This document shows, piece by piece, positions 19,805 through 29,205 of a DNA stretch of 64,000 bases. Position 1 is the first letter of the stretch. Each line of letters begins with the position of its first letter. The translations under genes were made by a program, and so were the position numbers. The DNA comes from Brumimicrobium sp041655765 (GTDB lineage Bacteria > Bacteroidota > Bacteroidia > Flavobacteriales_D > Crocinitomicaceae): assembly GCA_041655765.1 (NCBI GenBank), contig JBBAEU010000011.1, positions 20,236-84,235 of the forward strand. The letters run 5' to 3'. The notes beneath the pieces were generated by a model. It searched no databases. It was not told where the DNA came from and saw only the letters and a list, made by a program, of their open reading frames with translations.

Positions 19805-19931
19805 AATATGTTTCTTTAAGTTCGCTAAATATTTTAGTATTTAGATATTAAGGTAATAAAATTCCTTCAAGAGAAGAATCAATTCATAGCGAATAGCTAA
19901 AGTTATTGATTAAATGGTAAATTTCCAAGAT

Positions 19932-20666
19932 TTATGACTTTTCAATTCCTTTGTCAATGATTTTTTCTAATCTATGGATTAATTCAACTGGATCTTCATC
20001 ACCAATGAGAATACCATCATGAATTTTCATTTTTACTTTCACGCCCAAAGCTAATGGGAAAGGAGAACCACTTTGTAGCTTCCATGAATTAGAAACACTA
20101 ATTGGAATAACATAGGCACCTTTCATATTAGGAATAAGTGTATTCAACCCTCCAATTTTAAATGGTTTTAAACTTCCATCTCTACTTCTTGTCCCTTCAG
20201 GAAAAATAACACCACCTCTTTTGTTTTCCATCAGATATTGCGTGAAATCAATCATCTTTTCAAGAGATTCTTCTTTGTTTTTTCGATCAATTAAAATACT
20301 TCCTCCTTTTCGTAAATTATAAGAAACCGATGGAATTCCTCTGCCTAAGGATTTTTTTGATATAAATTTTGGGTGATAACGTCTTAGGTGCCATATAATT
20401 AAAGATATCTCATACATGCTTTGGTGATTGGATACAATGAGGACGGGTGTATTTATAGGTACTTTACAGTTGTCTTCGACCTTAAATCTTGTTCCCAACA
20501 CCCTTGGGTTTAAGAGTAAAAAGAAATTAAGAATATCAACACTTTTTTTGTGGGGTCTATATCCGAAAAGAAGAGCGATTCTTTGAATTATGTCAAAAGT
20601 AACAAGGGTAATTCCCAAAAGCAGATAATAAATTATGGAAAGCGGATAACTTACTATTTTTTTCAT
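19932..20666 (-). CDS. 1-acyl-sn-glycerol-3-phosphate acyltransferase (PlsC-like)
   Basis: 244 residues from the ATG at 20666; a farther in-frame TTG at 20711 is less likely because the hydrophobic N-terminus MKKIVSYPLSIIYYLLLG starts here. It should acylate lysophosphatidate at the inner face of the membrane during phospholipid synthesis. The FPEGTRSRDG block (155-164) is intact. The catalytic HX4D motif reads NHQSMYE, with H81 but Glu86 in place of Asp. The gene is single, divergent from fbaA. Confidence 0.88.
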   Translation of the reverse strand: MKKIVSYPLSIIYYLLLGITLVTFDIIQRIALLFGYRPHKKSVDILNFFLLLNPRVLGTRFKVEDNCKVPINTPVLIVSNHQSMYEISLIIWHLRRYHPKFISKKSLGRGIPSVSYNLRKGGSILIDRKNKEESLEKMIDFTQYLMENKRGGVIFPEGTRSRDGSLKPFKIGGLNTLIPNMKGAYVIPISVSNSWKLQSGSPFPLALGVKVKMKIHDGILIGDEDPVELIHRLEKIIDKGIEKS

Positions 20667-20897
20667 CCTACAAGAATTTATGTCAATAACACCACAAATA
20701 GTATTATCCAAGTAAATAATACAAACTTATGAAAATAATTATATTTCTAAGAGTTTTATAATATAATGATTGAACTGTTATAAACAAAGAAAGGCACAAA
20801 AGGTTCTTTTAAAACTTGACAGAAAGAACATTGTTGTGATTTCTTTTTAAAAAAGATAAAAAGAACTTAAGTTATAGATGATGTAATAGATATTTGC

Positions 20898-20905
20898 TAA
20901 ATTTG
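20898..20905 (+). promoter_or_regulatory. -7 box (TAAATTTG) for fbaA-accD
   Basis: An exact TAnnTTTG match, 32 bases before the fbaA ATG. Confidence 0.55.
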
Positions 20906-20937
20906 TTTTTTCTTAAAATTATTAAATACGAAGAATA

Positions 20938-22005
20938 ATGTCACATTCAATTAAACCGGGAGTTGCTACCGGAAGAGAAGTTCAAAAGGTTTTTAATTAC
21001 GCAAAGGAAAAAGGTTTTGCTTTGCCTGCGGTTAATGTTGTTGGGACAAATTCCATAAATGCTTGTATGGAAACAGCCGCAAAATTAAATAGTCCTGTTA
21101 TTATACAGTTCTCAAATGGTGGTGCGACATTTAACGCTGGTAAATTTTTATCAAATGACGGAGAAAGAGCAGCCATTGCAGGAAGTATAGCTGGAGCAAG
21201 ACACATTCATTTAATGGCGGAGTTATATGGTGCAACAGTAATTCTTCATACTGACCATTGCGCTAGAAAGTTATTGCCTTGGATTGATGGTTTGTTGGAT
21301 GCAAGCGAAGAAGAGTTTCAAAGAACTGGGAAACCTTTATTTAGTTCTCACATGATAGATCTTTCTGATGAACCTCTGGAACAAAACATTGAAACTTGCA
21401 AAAGATACCTTGAAAGAATGAGTAAAATTGGTATTACTCTAGAAATAGAATTGGGTATTACTGGTGGAGAAGAAGATGGTGTAGATAATACAAATATTGA
21501 TAATTCCTTACTTTATACTCAGCCTGAACATGTTGCTTATGCTTATGAAGAATTATCTAAAGTAAGTGATCAATTTACAATAGCAGCTGCCTTCGGCAAT
21601 GTTCACGGCGTTTACAAGCCTGGGAATGTTGTGCTATCTCCGGTTATTTTAAAAAACTCACAAGAATATGTTCAAAAGAAATTTAATTTAGGGCATAATC
21701 CTTTAAATCTTGTATTTCACGGTGGCTCTGGCTCTTCTATCGAAGAAATTAAGGAGGCGGTAAGTTATGGTGTTGTAAAAATGAATTTAGACACAGATAT
21801 GCAATGGGCGTTTAATTGTGGAGTAAGAGATTATATGATCAAATACGCTGACTATATAAATTCACAGGTTGGAAATCCTGAAGGTGATGGTCTGCCAAAT
21901 AAAAAATATTACGATCCGCGTAAATGGTTGAGAGAAGGCGAAGTGTCTTTTGTAGAAAGATTAACAAAGTCTTTTGAAGATTTGAATAATGTGAATACAT
22001 TGTAA
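20938..22005 (+). CDS. fbaA: Class II fructose-bisphosphate aldolase
   Basis: A 355-residue zinc aldolase that reversibly splits fructose 1,6-bisphosphate into glyceraldehyde-3-phosphate and dihydroxyacetone phosphate (glycolysis and gluconeogenesis, cytoplasm). The active site has HTDHC (104-108) with catalytic D106 and zinc ligand H107, later zinc and phosphate motifs ELGITGGEEDGVD, AFGNVHGVY and FHGGSGSS, and NLDTDMQWA. This is the longer type A form resembling E. coli FbaA. accD follows after 27 bases on the same strand. Confidence 0.96.
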   Translation: MSHSIKPGVATGREVQKVFNYAKEKGFALPAVNVVGTNSINACMETAAKLNSPVIIQFSNGGATFNAGKFLSNDGERAAIAGSIAGARHIHLMAELYGATVILHTDHCARKLLPWIDGLLDASEEEFQRTGKPLFSSHMIDLSDEPLEQNIETCKRYLERMSKIGITLEIELGITGGEEDGVDNTNIDNSLLYTQPEHVAYAYEELSKVSDQFTIAAAFGNVHGVYKPGNVVLSPVILKNSQEYVQKKFNLGHNPLNLVFHGGSGSSIEEIKEAVSYGVVKMNLDTDMQWAFNCGVRDYMIKYADYINSQVGNPEGDGLPNKKYYDPRKWLREGEVSFVERLTKSFEDLNNVNTL

Positions 22006-22032
22006 TATTTTTGATAGATAAAACATTAGGTT

Positions 22033-22878
22033 ATGGATTGGTTTAAGAGAAAGCAAGAAGGAATTAAAACTTCTACAAAAGACAAAAAGGAAATACCAGA
22101 AGGTCTTTGGTACAAATGTCCAAAGTGCCAAACGGTTGTAACGATGGATGACCATGCTGTTAATTTTAACGTTTGTGAAAGATGTAGTTTCCACGAAAGA
22201 ATTGGGTCAGAAGAATATTTCCAAATTCTGTTTGATGAGGGGAAATATAAAGAGATGGACAAAAAGTTGATGTCGGCAGATCCATTAAAATTTGAGGATA
22301 AAAAGAAATACACAGACCGAATAAAAGAATCTCAAAAAAAGACAGGGCTTTCAGATGCTATCCGTACGGCCTATGGAAAGATTGATGGTCAAGATGTCGT
22401 GATTGCAGCGATGGATTTTAGTTTTATCGGTGGTTCTTTGGGTTCTGTGATGGGAGAAAAAATAGTAAGAGCAATTGATAAGGCAATTAAGATAAAATCT
22501 CCAATGATAATTATTTCTAAATCTGGTGGCGCAAGAATGATGGAGGCTGGACTTTCCCTGATGCAAATGGCTAAGGTAAGTGCCAAACTTAATCAATTAT
22601 CTAATGCAAAATTACCTTATATTTCGCTGTTAACAGATCCGACAACTGGTGGTGTAACGGCTTCTTTTGCGATGATAGGTGATATTAATATTGCAGAACC
22701 TGATGCGTTGATTGCATTTGCTGGACCAAGGGTAGTAAAAGAAACCATCGGTCGTGAATTGCCAGATGGATTTCAACGTTCTGAATTTTTATTAGAACAT
22801 GGTTTCTTGGATTATATCGTAGATAGACATCACCTTAAAGAAGAAGTTTCTAAATCGATTCGTCTTTTTATGAATTAA
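22033..22878 (+). CDS. accD: Acetyl-CoA carboxylase carboxyltransferase subunit beta
   Basis: 281 residues. The N-terminal zinc ribbon has C29, C32, C48 and C51 (WYKCPKCQ...VCERC). The crotonase-like carboxyltransferase domain follows with GGSLGSVMGEKIVRA, SGGARMMEAG and LTDPTTGGVTASFA. With AccA it transfers carboxyl from carboxybiotin to acetyl-CoA, the committed step of fatty-acid synthesis. Pairing with fbaA is recurrent in Bacteroidota. It is convergent with the subtilisin gene, 12 bases apart. Confidence 0.96.
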   Translation: MDWFKRKQEGIKTSTKDKKEIPEGLWYKCPKCQTVVTMDDHAVNFNVCERCSFHERIGSEEYFQILFDEGKYKEMDKKLMSADPLKFEDKKKYTDRIKESQKKTGLSDAIRTAYGKIDGQDVVIAAMDFSFIGGSLGSVMGEKIVRAIDKAIKIKSPMIIISKSGGARMMEAGLSLMQMAKVSAKLNQLSNAKLPYISLLTDPTTGGVTASFAMIGDINIAEPDALIAFAGPRVVKETIGRELPDGFQRSEFLLEHGFLDYIVDRHHLKEEVSKSIRLFMN

Positions 22879-22890
22879 TAGAGAATTGTT

Positions 22891-25059
22891 TTATTGAATA
22901 ATAATTTTCTTTTGATAAACTTTCTGATTGGCAATGACTCTAAAAATATAGCTTCCTTTAGCATAATTGCGAATGTCCCATTTGCTTTTTTCATTATCTA
23001 AGGCAATAGAATGACCGTTCATGTCGTATAATTCGACTTTTTGGATGTTTTCAAGACCTTTAATGGATAGGAAGTCGTTTGTTGGATTCGGGAATACCTG
23101 CCAATCTTCTGAAGTAGATTCAAATTCGTTCAGTCCTAAAATCCCCAATGCAGTTTGAATTGCTCGTATTGCGTCAATTTTACCGTGTCCCCATTGTGCA
23201 TTCCCTCCTTGTGGAATACTGCCTGTAAAGTTATCTTGTCTGGCAGATGCAGTAATAATGTCTTTGATTTGAAGCGGAGTAAGATAAGGATTTGACTCCC
23301 AAACCAAAGCACAAACACCGGCTGCTGCAGGTGAAGCCATAGATGTCCCTGAAAGTTTTGCAAAACCATAGGTCCTACCATTAAAGTCTGTAGTGGGAAA
23401 TAGAGAAATGTTTTGGTCTGTAAAGGAACTGATGGAACTTAAAATCTCTTGTCCTGGAGCAGATATGTCTGGTTTAATTACGCTGTCAATTCTTGGCCCA
23501 ATACTTGAAAAGCCAGAGCGGATACCACCAACTTCACTTCCGTTTGTCAATTTCCAATTTGGTACATGTGAACCAACTGACAAACAAGAGTTGGCGGCTG
23601 TAGGTTCTCCAATTCCATACTCTCTGTTACCAAGCGTATAACTCAAATCTTTACCCGTAAAAGGCAAGCCCCAATTCCCCCCATTTGTCGTTAATTCAGC
23701 TACATTCCAACAATGAACCGTGCCACTCATAGCAGTTGCTCTTAAAAGAATGGTTAAGTTTGAATTTGTATTTTTAATCCTAAGTCGAATTGTGGGTTTT
23801 AAATTCTGAGGATGTTCTGACTGTGCAGCGACCTTATAAAATATTGTATCATAATTATCAATATAAATAAAACCTTCCGTGTTTTGATTCATAGAGGTCG
23901 AGAAATAAGGAGTTTCATCTAAAACTGTGCCAGTAGGTGTTAAAACTTCAAACTTAAACTCGAAGTCTTTACCAGCCTCTCCCCAGCCATGAATACTTTG
24001 ACCCCAAAGTGAATCTACTTGCGCATAATTCTCGAAATTCACAATGGTTTTAATTGTATCGTTGTTGAATTCCTTTTTGATATGGAAATTAACACCTCCA
24101 TTATTGCCAGCAGAGCTAACAAACAAAACACCAAAATCACTTAATTCATCAATTGCTTGACTTAACAATGATGTTCCGTCAGAAGTTCCAATATTATACA
24201 ATCCCCAACTCATATTAACAATAAGGTTTTTGTTGTATTCAAGTGATTTTTCGTACATCCAATACCAAGAGTCTATTGCAGCTGCTTCATCGACAAGAAT
24301 TGTAGTAAAAAGAAATTCAGATTCAAAAGCCACACCTGTACTGATTGCTCCAGCACCGCTACCGCCAGCTATTCCCGCAACGTGTGTTGCATGTGTACCA
24401 TAACCATATTGGTTTGAAGTGTCTGATTGTGCAGTTGAAATTTCAGCCCAAGTATTATATTCTGTTCCGTAATTGAAATTATTCGGTCTTGGGCCAGAAC
24501 GCTTCCATTGATCCCAAACTGCAAGGATTCTTGAATTTTGAAGAAGTGTATCATAAAACATGGGAGATGTATAGTCAAAGCCCCAATCATTTACACCAAT
24601 TAAAATATTTTTTCCTGTGTATGATTGCGGAAGATACAAGCCACGATGGACACTGTCTGCTCTTGTGTCGTAATTTACGCGTTCTAGTGAAGGTCTTATC
24701 TTTGAGGCAAGTTCTAAATATTCAAACTGATTCAGAACGTTTATTTTATCCAAATTTGTCAGTTTAATTCTAACACTTCTAATTCTTCCGATTCCTTTTC
24801 CAATGATAACATTTTCGACTTGTTCAATTTCTGTAACATCTTCCTTGAGTTTTCCCAAAAAAGAAACATAAATTTCCTGATTAATGTCTGTTACAGGTAA
24901 ATTATCCCATAAAGTTTTACTCTTTTTTAAGATAAAGGGAATGTTTTCTTTAATAAATTGAACGTCTTGCTTAGATATCTTAGACATTTTGGGTGACTGA
25001 GAAGCTACAAAAATAGGGATTGATAAAAAGATTAAAAGAAATAGTATGAGTGTTTTCAT
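22891..25059 (-). CDS. Secreted subtilisin-like serine peptidase (S8) with T9SS sorting tail
   Basis: 722 residues. Signal peptide (1-20), a prodomain-like region (about 30-130), then the S8 domain with the triad D158 (GVNDWGFDY), H223 (GTHATHVAGI) and S573 (SGTSMASP). A beta-rich insert lies within the catalytic domain between H223 and S573. The last about 75 residues (FPNPTNDFLSIKG to QKKIIIQ) are a type A type IX secretion C-terminal domain. The enzyme is therefore predicted to cross the outer membrane by T9SS and act outside the cell. Single gene, convergent with accD. Confidence 0.93.
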   Translation of the reverse strand: MKTLILFLLIFLSIPIFVASQSPKMSKISKQDVQFIKENIPFILKKSKTLWDNLPVTDINQEIYVSFLGKLKEDVTEIEQVENVIIGKGIGRIRSVRIKLTNLDKINVLNQFEYLELASKIRPSLERVNYDTRADSVHRGLYLPQSYTGKNILIGVNDWGFDYTSPMFYDTLLQNSRILAVWDQWKRSGPRPNNFNYGTEYNTWAEISTAQSDTSNQYGYGTHATHVAGIAGGSGAGAISTGVAFESEFLFTTILVDEAAAIDSWYWMYEKSLEYNKNLIVNMSWGLYNIGTSDGTSLLSQAIDELSDFGVLFVSSAGNNGGVNFHIKKEFNNDTIKTIVNFENYAQVDSLWGQSIHGWGEAGKDFEFKFEVLTPTGTVLDETPYFSTSMNQNTEGFIYIDNYDTIFYKVAAQSEHPQNLKPTIRLRIKNTNSNLTILLRATAMSGTVHCWNVAELTTNGGNWGLPFTGKDLSYTLGNREYGIGEPTAANSCLSVGSHVPNWKLTNGSEVGGIRSGFSSIGPRIDSVIKPDISAPGQEILSSISSFTDQNISLFPTTDFNGRTYGFAKLSGTSMASPAAAGVCALVWESNPYLTPLQIKDIITASARQDNFTGSIPQGGNAQWGHGKIDAIRAIQTALGILGLNEFESTSEDWQVFPNPTNDFLSIKGLENIQKVELYDMNGHSIALDNEKSKWDIRNYAKGSYIFRVIANQKVYQKKIIIQ

Positions 25060-25241
25060 GATTGCGTTTCTTAGTTTAAGTTATAAATGTACTTAAAATT
25101 TATGAAAAACAAATACGATCAGAGCTTTTTAATTGCCAAGTTAGGCTAAGTCTTTTCTCTGCAACTTCTTTGTGGTTAACATTCTTGCGCTTATCTAAAC
25201 GAATAATTCTAAAAATAAGCAGATAGACAAAATAATTCCAT

Positions 25242-25249
25242 TATCTTTG
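25242..25249 (+). promoter_or_regulatory. -7 box (TATCTTTG)
   Basis: An exact TAnnTTTG match, 26 bases before the CoA-transferase ATG. Confidence 0.55.
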
Positions 25250-25275
25250 GGAAACAAGTTTTAAAAAGTCATAAA

Positions 25276-25938
25276 ATGATAGGATTAGACAAAATTGGTA
25301 TTGCAAAAAGAATTTCAAAGGAATTACAAGATGGTTTTTATGTAAATCTTGGAATTGGGATTCCTACATTAGTTGCGAACTATGTTCCGGAAGATATAGA
25401 AGTTGAGTTTCAATCAGAAAATGGAATTGTCGGAATGGGTCCATTTCCTTATGAAGGAGAAGAAGATGCCGATTTGATTAACGCTGGAAAGCAAACAATT
25501 ACAGCTAAAAAAGGTGCGGTTTACTTTGATTCTGCTACTTCATTTGGGATGATCAGGGGAAAGCATGTTCAATTAACAGTTTTAGGGGCAATGGAAGTTG
25601 ATCAAAACGGAGATATTGCAAGTTGGAAAATTCCTGGTAAACTTGTAAAAGGAATGGGTGGAGCAATGGACTTAGTTGGTTCTGCTGAAAATATCATAGT
25701 TGCAATGATACATACCAATAAGCATGGAGAATCAAAGATTCTTAAAAAATGTACGCTTCCTTTAACTGGAGTGAATTGCATTACAAAGGTTGTAACCAAT
25801 TTAGCTGTACTTGAAATCAGAGATGGAGCTTTCCATCTTCTAGAAAGAGCCCCTGGAGTTTCCATTGAGGAAATTAAAAATGCAACTGATGCTGATTTAA
25901 TTATACCGGATAGTGTTCCAGAGATGGTTATTGACTAA
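25276..25938 (+). CDS. scoB: 3-oxoacid CoA-transferase subunit B
   Basis: A 220-residue beta subunit of succinyl-CoA:3-oxoacid (or acetoacetate) CoA-transferase. It carries the subunit B signature NLGIGIPTLVANY and the catalytic glutamate E48 in QSENGIVGMGP, which forms the glutamyl-CoA thioester, then GGAMDLVGSAENII. It normally works with subunit A, usually the adjacent upstream gene. Here neither neighbour is subunit A. The own promoter box suggests it is expressed alone. Confidence 0.93.
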   Translation: MIGLDKIGIAKRISKELQDGFYVNLGIGIPTLVANYVPEDIEVEFQSENGIVGMGPFPYEGEEDADLINAGKQTITAKKGAVYFDSATSFGMIRGKHVQLTVLGAMEVDQNGDIASWKIPGKLVKGMGGAMDLVGSAENIIVAMIHTNKHGESKILKKCTLPLTGVNCITKVVTNLAVLEIRDGAFHLLERAPGVSIEEIKNATDADLIIPDSVPEMVID

Positions 25939-25944
25939 ATCAAT

Positions 25945-26412
25945 TTAGTCAATCCTCAGGCTTATATCTTCTACATATCGAATCTCCTCTTGTTGAGTTG
26001 CGTTTGTTATTTTAAAAATATACTCTCCTTCCAAGGGAAATGGTTTAGAATCAAATCGTAAGGTGCTTTCAACAAGTGTTCCTGACTTTTTCCCAATCCA
26101 AGAACCGTCAGGGTTTGCCAGTGGTATCATTTGAGCAACTTTTGAGGTTGAGCCATCTGGCGCGGTAATAAAAATATGCAACCAAAGGTTGTTGTATTGA
26201 TATTCTTTGGATGTCCTCAGACTTAAGATAAAATCATGAACTACATCTGTGTTTTTTACTTCAACCTTGAAATAGGCTGTATCTTTTTTGTTCCAAACAT
26301 TATCCTTGAAATAATAAGATTTATCGTATAAAGCATCGCTGTTGCAGCCTTGTAAACTCAGCATTAAGCCAATGGAAATGAAAGAGAAAAATAACAGAAT
26401 TGATTTTTTCAT
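25945..26412 (-). CDS. gldH: Gliding motility lipoprotein GldH
   Basis: 155 residues. The lipobox is LSLQGC (Cys23). The mature part has the family pattern NVWNKKDTAYF, then YQYNNLWLHIFIT, PDG and NPDGSWIGKKSGT. GldH is an outer-membrane-linked lipoprotein needed for gliding and linked to the T9SS machinery in Flavobacterium. The gene starts 11 bases after the ricT stop, the usual neighbour in Flavobacteriales, so the two form an operon. Presence does not prove the organism glides. Confidence 0.88.
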   Translation of the reverse strand: MKKSILLFFSFISIGLMLSLQGCNSDALYDKSYYFKDNVWNKKDTAYFKVEVKNTDVVHDFILSLRTSKEYQYNNLWLHIFITAPDGSTSKVAQMIPLANPDGSWIGKKSGTLVESTLRFDSKPFPLEGEYIFKITNATQQEEIRYVEDISLRID

Positions 26413-26423
26413 CCTATGTTTTT

Positions 26424-27626
26424 TTAATTATTACGTTTCTGTTGATTTTTGTTATTTTTTCTTGAATTTGACCTGCCTTTTTTTCGTTTTTTATTTCTCC
26501 TTTTAGACTTAAAGTTGGAGTCAAACCTAGTTAAATCATCTTGCCCCACAACATTATGAAGTTTTACTTCAGTTTCTTCTACTTCAGCGGTTATTACTTC
26601 AAAATCGCGTAAATCTTCTGGTAGCTTACCATCTTTATTCATTTTAATAATTTCCTTGGCCTTGTCAGACGAAAGTGCAACCAAAACAGGTTGTTTTTCT
26701 TCGTTTGACTGTAGTAAGTACCACATTATTTGTTTAAATACATCTGTTTTGATATGTATTCCTGTGCCTTTTTTGGTCTTTAGTTTAATTTTTGTTGATG
26801 GAAAATCTTTTAAAGCTTCAATGTACGAATCTAACTCAAAGTTTAAACAACATTTCAACTTACCACATTGTCCTGCTAATTTTTCAGGGTTTAAGGAAAG
26901 CTGTTGATACCTCGCGGCAGTTGTACTTACCGTTCTGAGGTCTTTTAGCCAGGTAGAGCTACACAAAACACGACCTGACGAACTGATGCCACCCAGTCGT
27001 GCAGCTTCTTGTCTGGCACCAATTTGGCGCATTTCGATTCTCACCTTAAATTCAGTGGCTAAATCTTTAATCAGTTGACGAAAATCGACCCGACCATTAG
27101 CCGTATAATAGAAAGTAGCTTTTGAGCCATCAGCTTGATATTCGACATCGGAAATTTTCATTTCAAGATTCAAATCCCTAGCCAACTCTCTTGAGCGCAT
27201 CATTGTTACATGCTCTTTTTTATAGGATTCAACCCATTGGTCAATATCCTGTTGCGTAGCATGGCGTAAAACCTGCTTTGCATCATGAGCTTTAAAATTT
27301 GGCTCTTTTCTTTTTAATTGAATGCGTGCCAATTCACCAGCAACGGAAATTACCCCGACATCGTGGCCTGGATGAGCATCAACAACAACTGTGTCTCCTG
27401 CAACTAAATTTATTCCTTTTAGGTTTCTATAAAAGGACTTACGGTTATTTTTAAACCGAATTTCTACTATATCAAATTGACTTTTTGTTGATGGTAATTG
27501 CATATTTGCTAACCAATCAAAAACGTCATTTTCTCCATTTCTTCCAGTACCACAGGCGCCACCAACTTCACAACCCTTGCCGTCAGTTCCACATCCAGAA
27601 CCACTCCCACAATTTGTACATCCCAT
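26424..27626 (-). CDS. ricT: PSP1-domain protein (RicT/YaaT-like)
   Basis: 400 residues. The N-terminus is strikingly Cys/Gly-rich (eight Cys in the first 30 residues). The PSP1 core (about 45-290) contains FKNNRKSFYRN, ARQEAARLGGISSSGR and CGKLKCCLNFE with conserved cysteines that in the Bacillus RicA/F/T complex hold Fe-S clusters. The tail is Arg/Lys/Asn-rich (about 370-400) and probably binds RNA or membrane. In Bacillus the complex speeds mRNA processing; the role in Bacteroidota is not established. It is first in the operon with gldH. Confidence 0.85.
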   Translation of the reverse strand: MGCTNCGSGSGCGTDGKGCEVGGACGTGRNGENDVFDWLANMQLPSTKSQFDIVEIRFKNNRKSFYRNLKGINLVAGDTVVVDAHPGHDVGVISVAGELARIQLKRKEPNFKAHDAKQVLRHATQQDIDQWVESYKKEHVTMMRSRELARDLNLEMKISDVEYQADGSKATFYYTANGRVDFRQLIKDLATEFKVRIEMRQIGARQEAARLGGISSSGRVLCSSTWLKDLRTVSTTAARYQQLSLNPEKLAGQCGKLKCCLNFELDSYIEALKDFPSTKIKLKTKKGTGIHIKTDVFKQIMWYLLQSNEEKQPVLVALSSDKAKEIIKMNKDGKLPEDLRDFEVITAEVEETEVKLHNVVGQDDLTRFDSNFKSKRRNKKRKKGRSNSRKNNKNQQKRNN

Positions 27627-27648
27627 AGTTATATATTTTATAAGCTAT

Positions 27649-27656
27649 CAAAGTTA
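27649..27656 (-). promoter_or_regulatory. -7 box (TAACTTTG) for ricT-gldH
   Basis: An exact TAnnTTTG match on the minus strand, 22 bases before the ricT ATG. Confidence 0.55.
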
Positions 27657-27786
27657 GTAAATATAAGCGATTTTCTAAAGAATAGTACTTTATATAAATT
27701 TATTTGATTTGTTAATCTTTGTTAATGGATTGATGATTTTCAATAAATATAATTGATAATTTTCAAACTAAAAACAAGCGTTTTGC

Positions 27787-28686
27787 TCAATGATTCCTTG
27801 GGTGAAATTTGAGAATTGCTTCTCGAATATATGCTTGATTCAAATGTGTGTAAATTTCTGTTGTGGTTATGGATTCATGACCTAACATTTCTTGAATTGC
27901 CCTTAAATTTGCACCTCCTTCAATGAGGTGGGTGGCGAAAGAATGGCGAAACGTGTGTGGACTAATGTTTTTGGTTAGTCCAATCGCGCTTGACAAATCC
28001 TTAACTATTGTAAAAATCATGACCCTTGTGAGTTTTCTTCCACGACGGTTTAGAAATACATAATCTTCATTTCCAGGTTGTATCTTTTGATGATTTCTGG
28101 TTCCTTCTACATAAAGGTTTATTTCTTTTTCAACGGAAGGACTAATAGGAACAAGGCGTTCTTTATTCCCTTTTCCGATAACCCGAATAAATCCTTGCTG
28201 AAAATATATATTTGAAAATTTAAGATTGACCAATTCACTTACTCGCAGTCCGCAACTGTAAAGTGTCTCTATGATGGCTTTATTTCTGTGGCCTTCTGGT
28301 TTGCTTAAATCTATGGCAGATTGTAATTGGTCGATTTCCTCAATGGTTAAAAAAACAGGTAATTTTTGGCTGATTCTTGGTAATTCTAACAAACTACTTG
28401 GGTCGTTTTGAATGGTATTTTCTAAAATCAGGAAATCAAAAAATTGTTTTATTCCACTTATTACTCTTGCCTGTGAACGGGCCGACAATCCCAACTCGTG
28501 CAAATCACTAATAAAGTCTTTTAAAGTTTGTAATTCTACTTCATTTGGAGCAATATTTCTAATCGTACAAAAATCAATTAACTTATCTAAATCTTGTTGA
28601 TAGGCAAAAATAGAATTCTCAGCCAAACCCCGCTCTATCCTTAGGTAATTTATAAAATCCTTTTGATAAGTACTCCAAATTTTCAT
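27787..28686 (-). CDS. xerD: Site-specific tyrosine recombinase XerD-like
   Basis: 299 residues, the normal Xer length. A SAM-like core-binding domain (1-95) precedes the catalytic domain with R148, K172, H244, R247, H270 and nucleophile Y279 (HTFRHSFATHLIEGGANL, LGHESITTTEIYTH). Xer recombinases resolve chromosome dimers at dif during division. The divergent pairing with aroQ is common in Flavobacteriales, so this is the housekeeping copy and not a phage integrase. No dif site is recognised in the window. Confidence 0.93.
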   Translation of the reverse strand: MKIWSTYQKDFINYLRIERGLAENSIFAYQQDLDKLIDFCTIRNIAPNEVELQTLKDFISDLHELGLSARSQARVISGIKQFFDFLILENTIQNDPSSLLELPRISQKLPVFLTIEEIDQLQSAIDLSKPEGHRNKAIIETLYSCGLRVSELVNLKFSNIYFQQGFIRVIGKGNKERLVPISPSVEKEINLYVEGTRNHQKIQPGNEDYVFLNRRGRKLTRVMIFTIVKDLSSAIGLTKNISPHTFRHSFATHLIEGGANLRAIQEMLGHESITTTEIYTHLNQAYIREAILKFHPRNH

Positions 28687-28690
28687 ATAG

Positions 28691-28698
28691 TAAAGATA
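28691..28698 (-). promoter_or_regulatory. Near-consensus -7 box (TATCTTTA) four bases before xerD ATG
   Basis: It matches TAnnTTTG at 7 of 8 positions on the minus strand and ends four bases from the start codon, so the mRNA could be leaderless. Confidence 0.4.
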
Positions 28699-28786
28699 TA
28701 GAATTTTTTATATAAAAGCGGATTTAACCTCTTGGGTTGTAAGCCAGATTCATAAAAATTGATTATTATTGTAAGAATAAAATGCA

Positions 28787-29203
28787 ATGAAAGTTTTAAT
28801 AATAAATGGTCCAAATTTAAACCTTTTAGGAAAAAGAGAACCTGAAATTTATGGTTCACAATCTTTTGATGAATACATTGATTCCCTTAATTTTGATGGA
28901 ATTGATATTGAGGTTCGGCAGAGTAATTTGGAAGGAGAAATCATTAACTTTATACAAAATTCAGACGCGAAAGGAATTATTCTTAATGCTGGTGGATACA
29001 CGCATACTTCTGTTGCTATACATGATGCAGTTAAAGCCAGTGATATTCCAATAATTGAAGTTCATATTTCAAATATTGTTGATCGAGAAACTTTTCGGCA
29101 TAAGAGTTTAATTAGTCCTGTTACTGAAGGTTGTATTTTTGGATTTGGACTTGAAGGGTATCGACTTGCAATTCAGTATTTTGTCAATCAACGAGGTGAA
29201 TAG
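28787..29203 (+). CDS. aroQ: Type II 3-dehydroquinate dehydratase
   Basis: A 138-residue shikimate-pathway enzyme that removes water from 3-dehydroquinate. Hallmarks are NGPNLNLLGKREPEIYG with catalytic Y22, LNAGGYTHTSVAIHDA, and EVHISNIVDRETFRHKS with the active-site His and Arg. It forms dodecamers in the cytoplasm in this family. It is convergent with rnc, two bases between stop codons. Confidence 0.96.
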   Translation: MKVLIINGPNLNLLGKREPEIYGSQSFDEYIDSLNFDGIDIEVRQSNLEGEIINFIQNSDAKGIILNAGGYTHTSVAIHDAVKASDIPIIEVHISNIVDRETFRHKSLISPVTEGCIFGFGLEGYRLAIQYFVNQRGE

Positions 29204-29205
29204 AA

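Noticed and set aside
27787..28686. XerD-like gene as a phage or island integrase
   Set aside because: Normal Xer length, conserved aroQ neighbour and no flanking repeats; it looks like the housekeeping recombinase.
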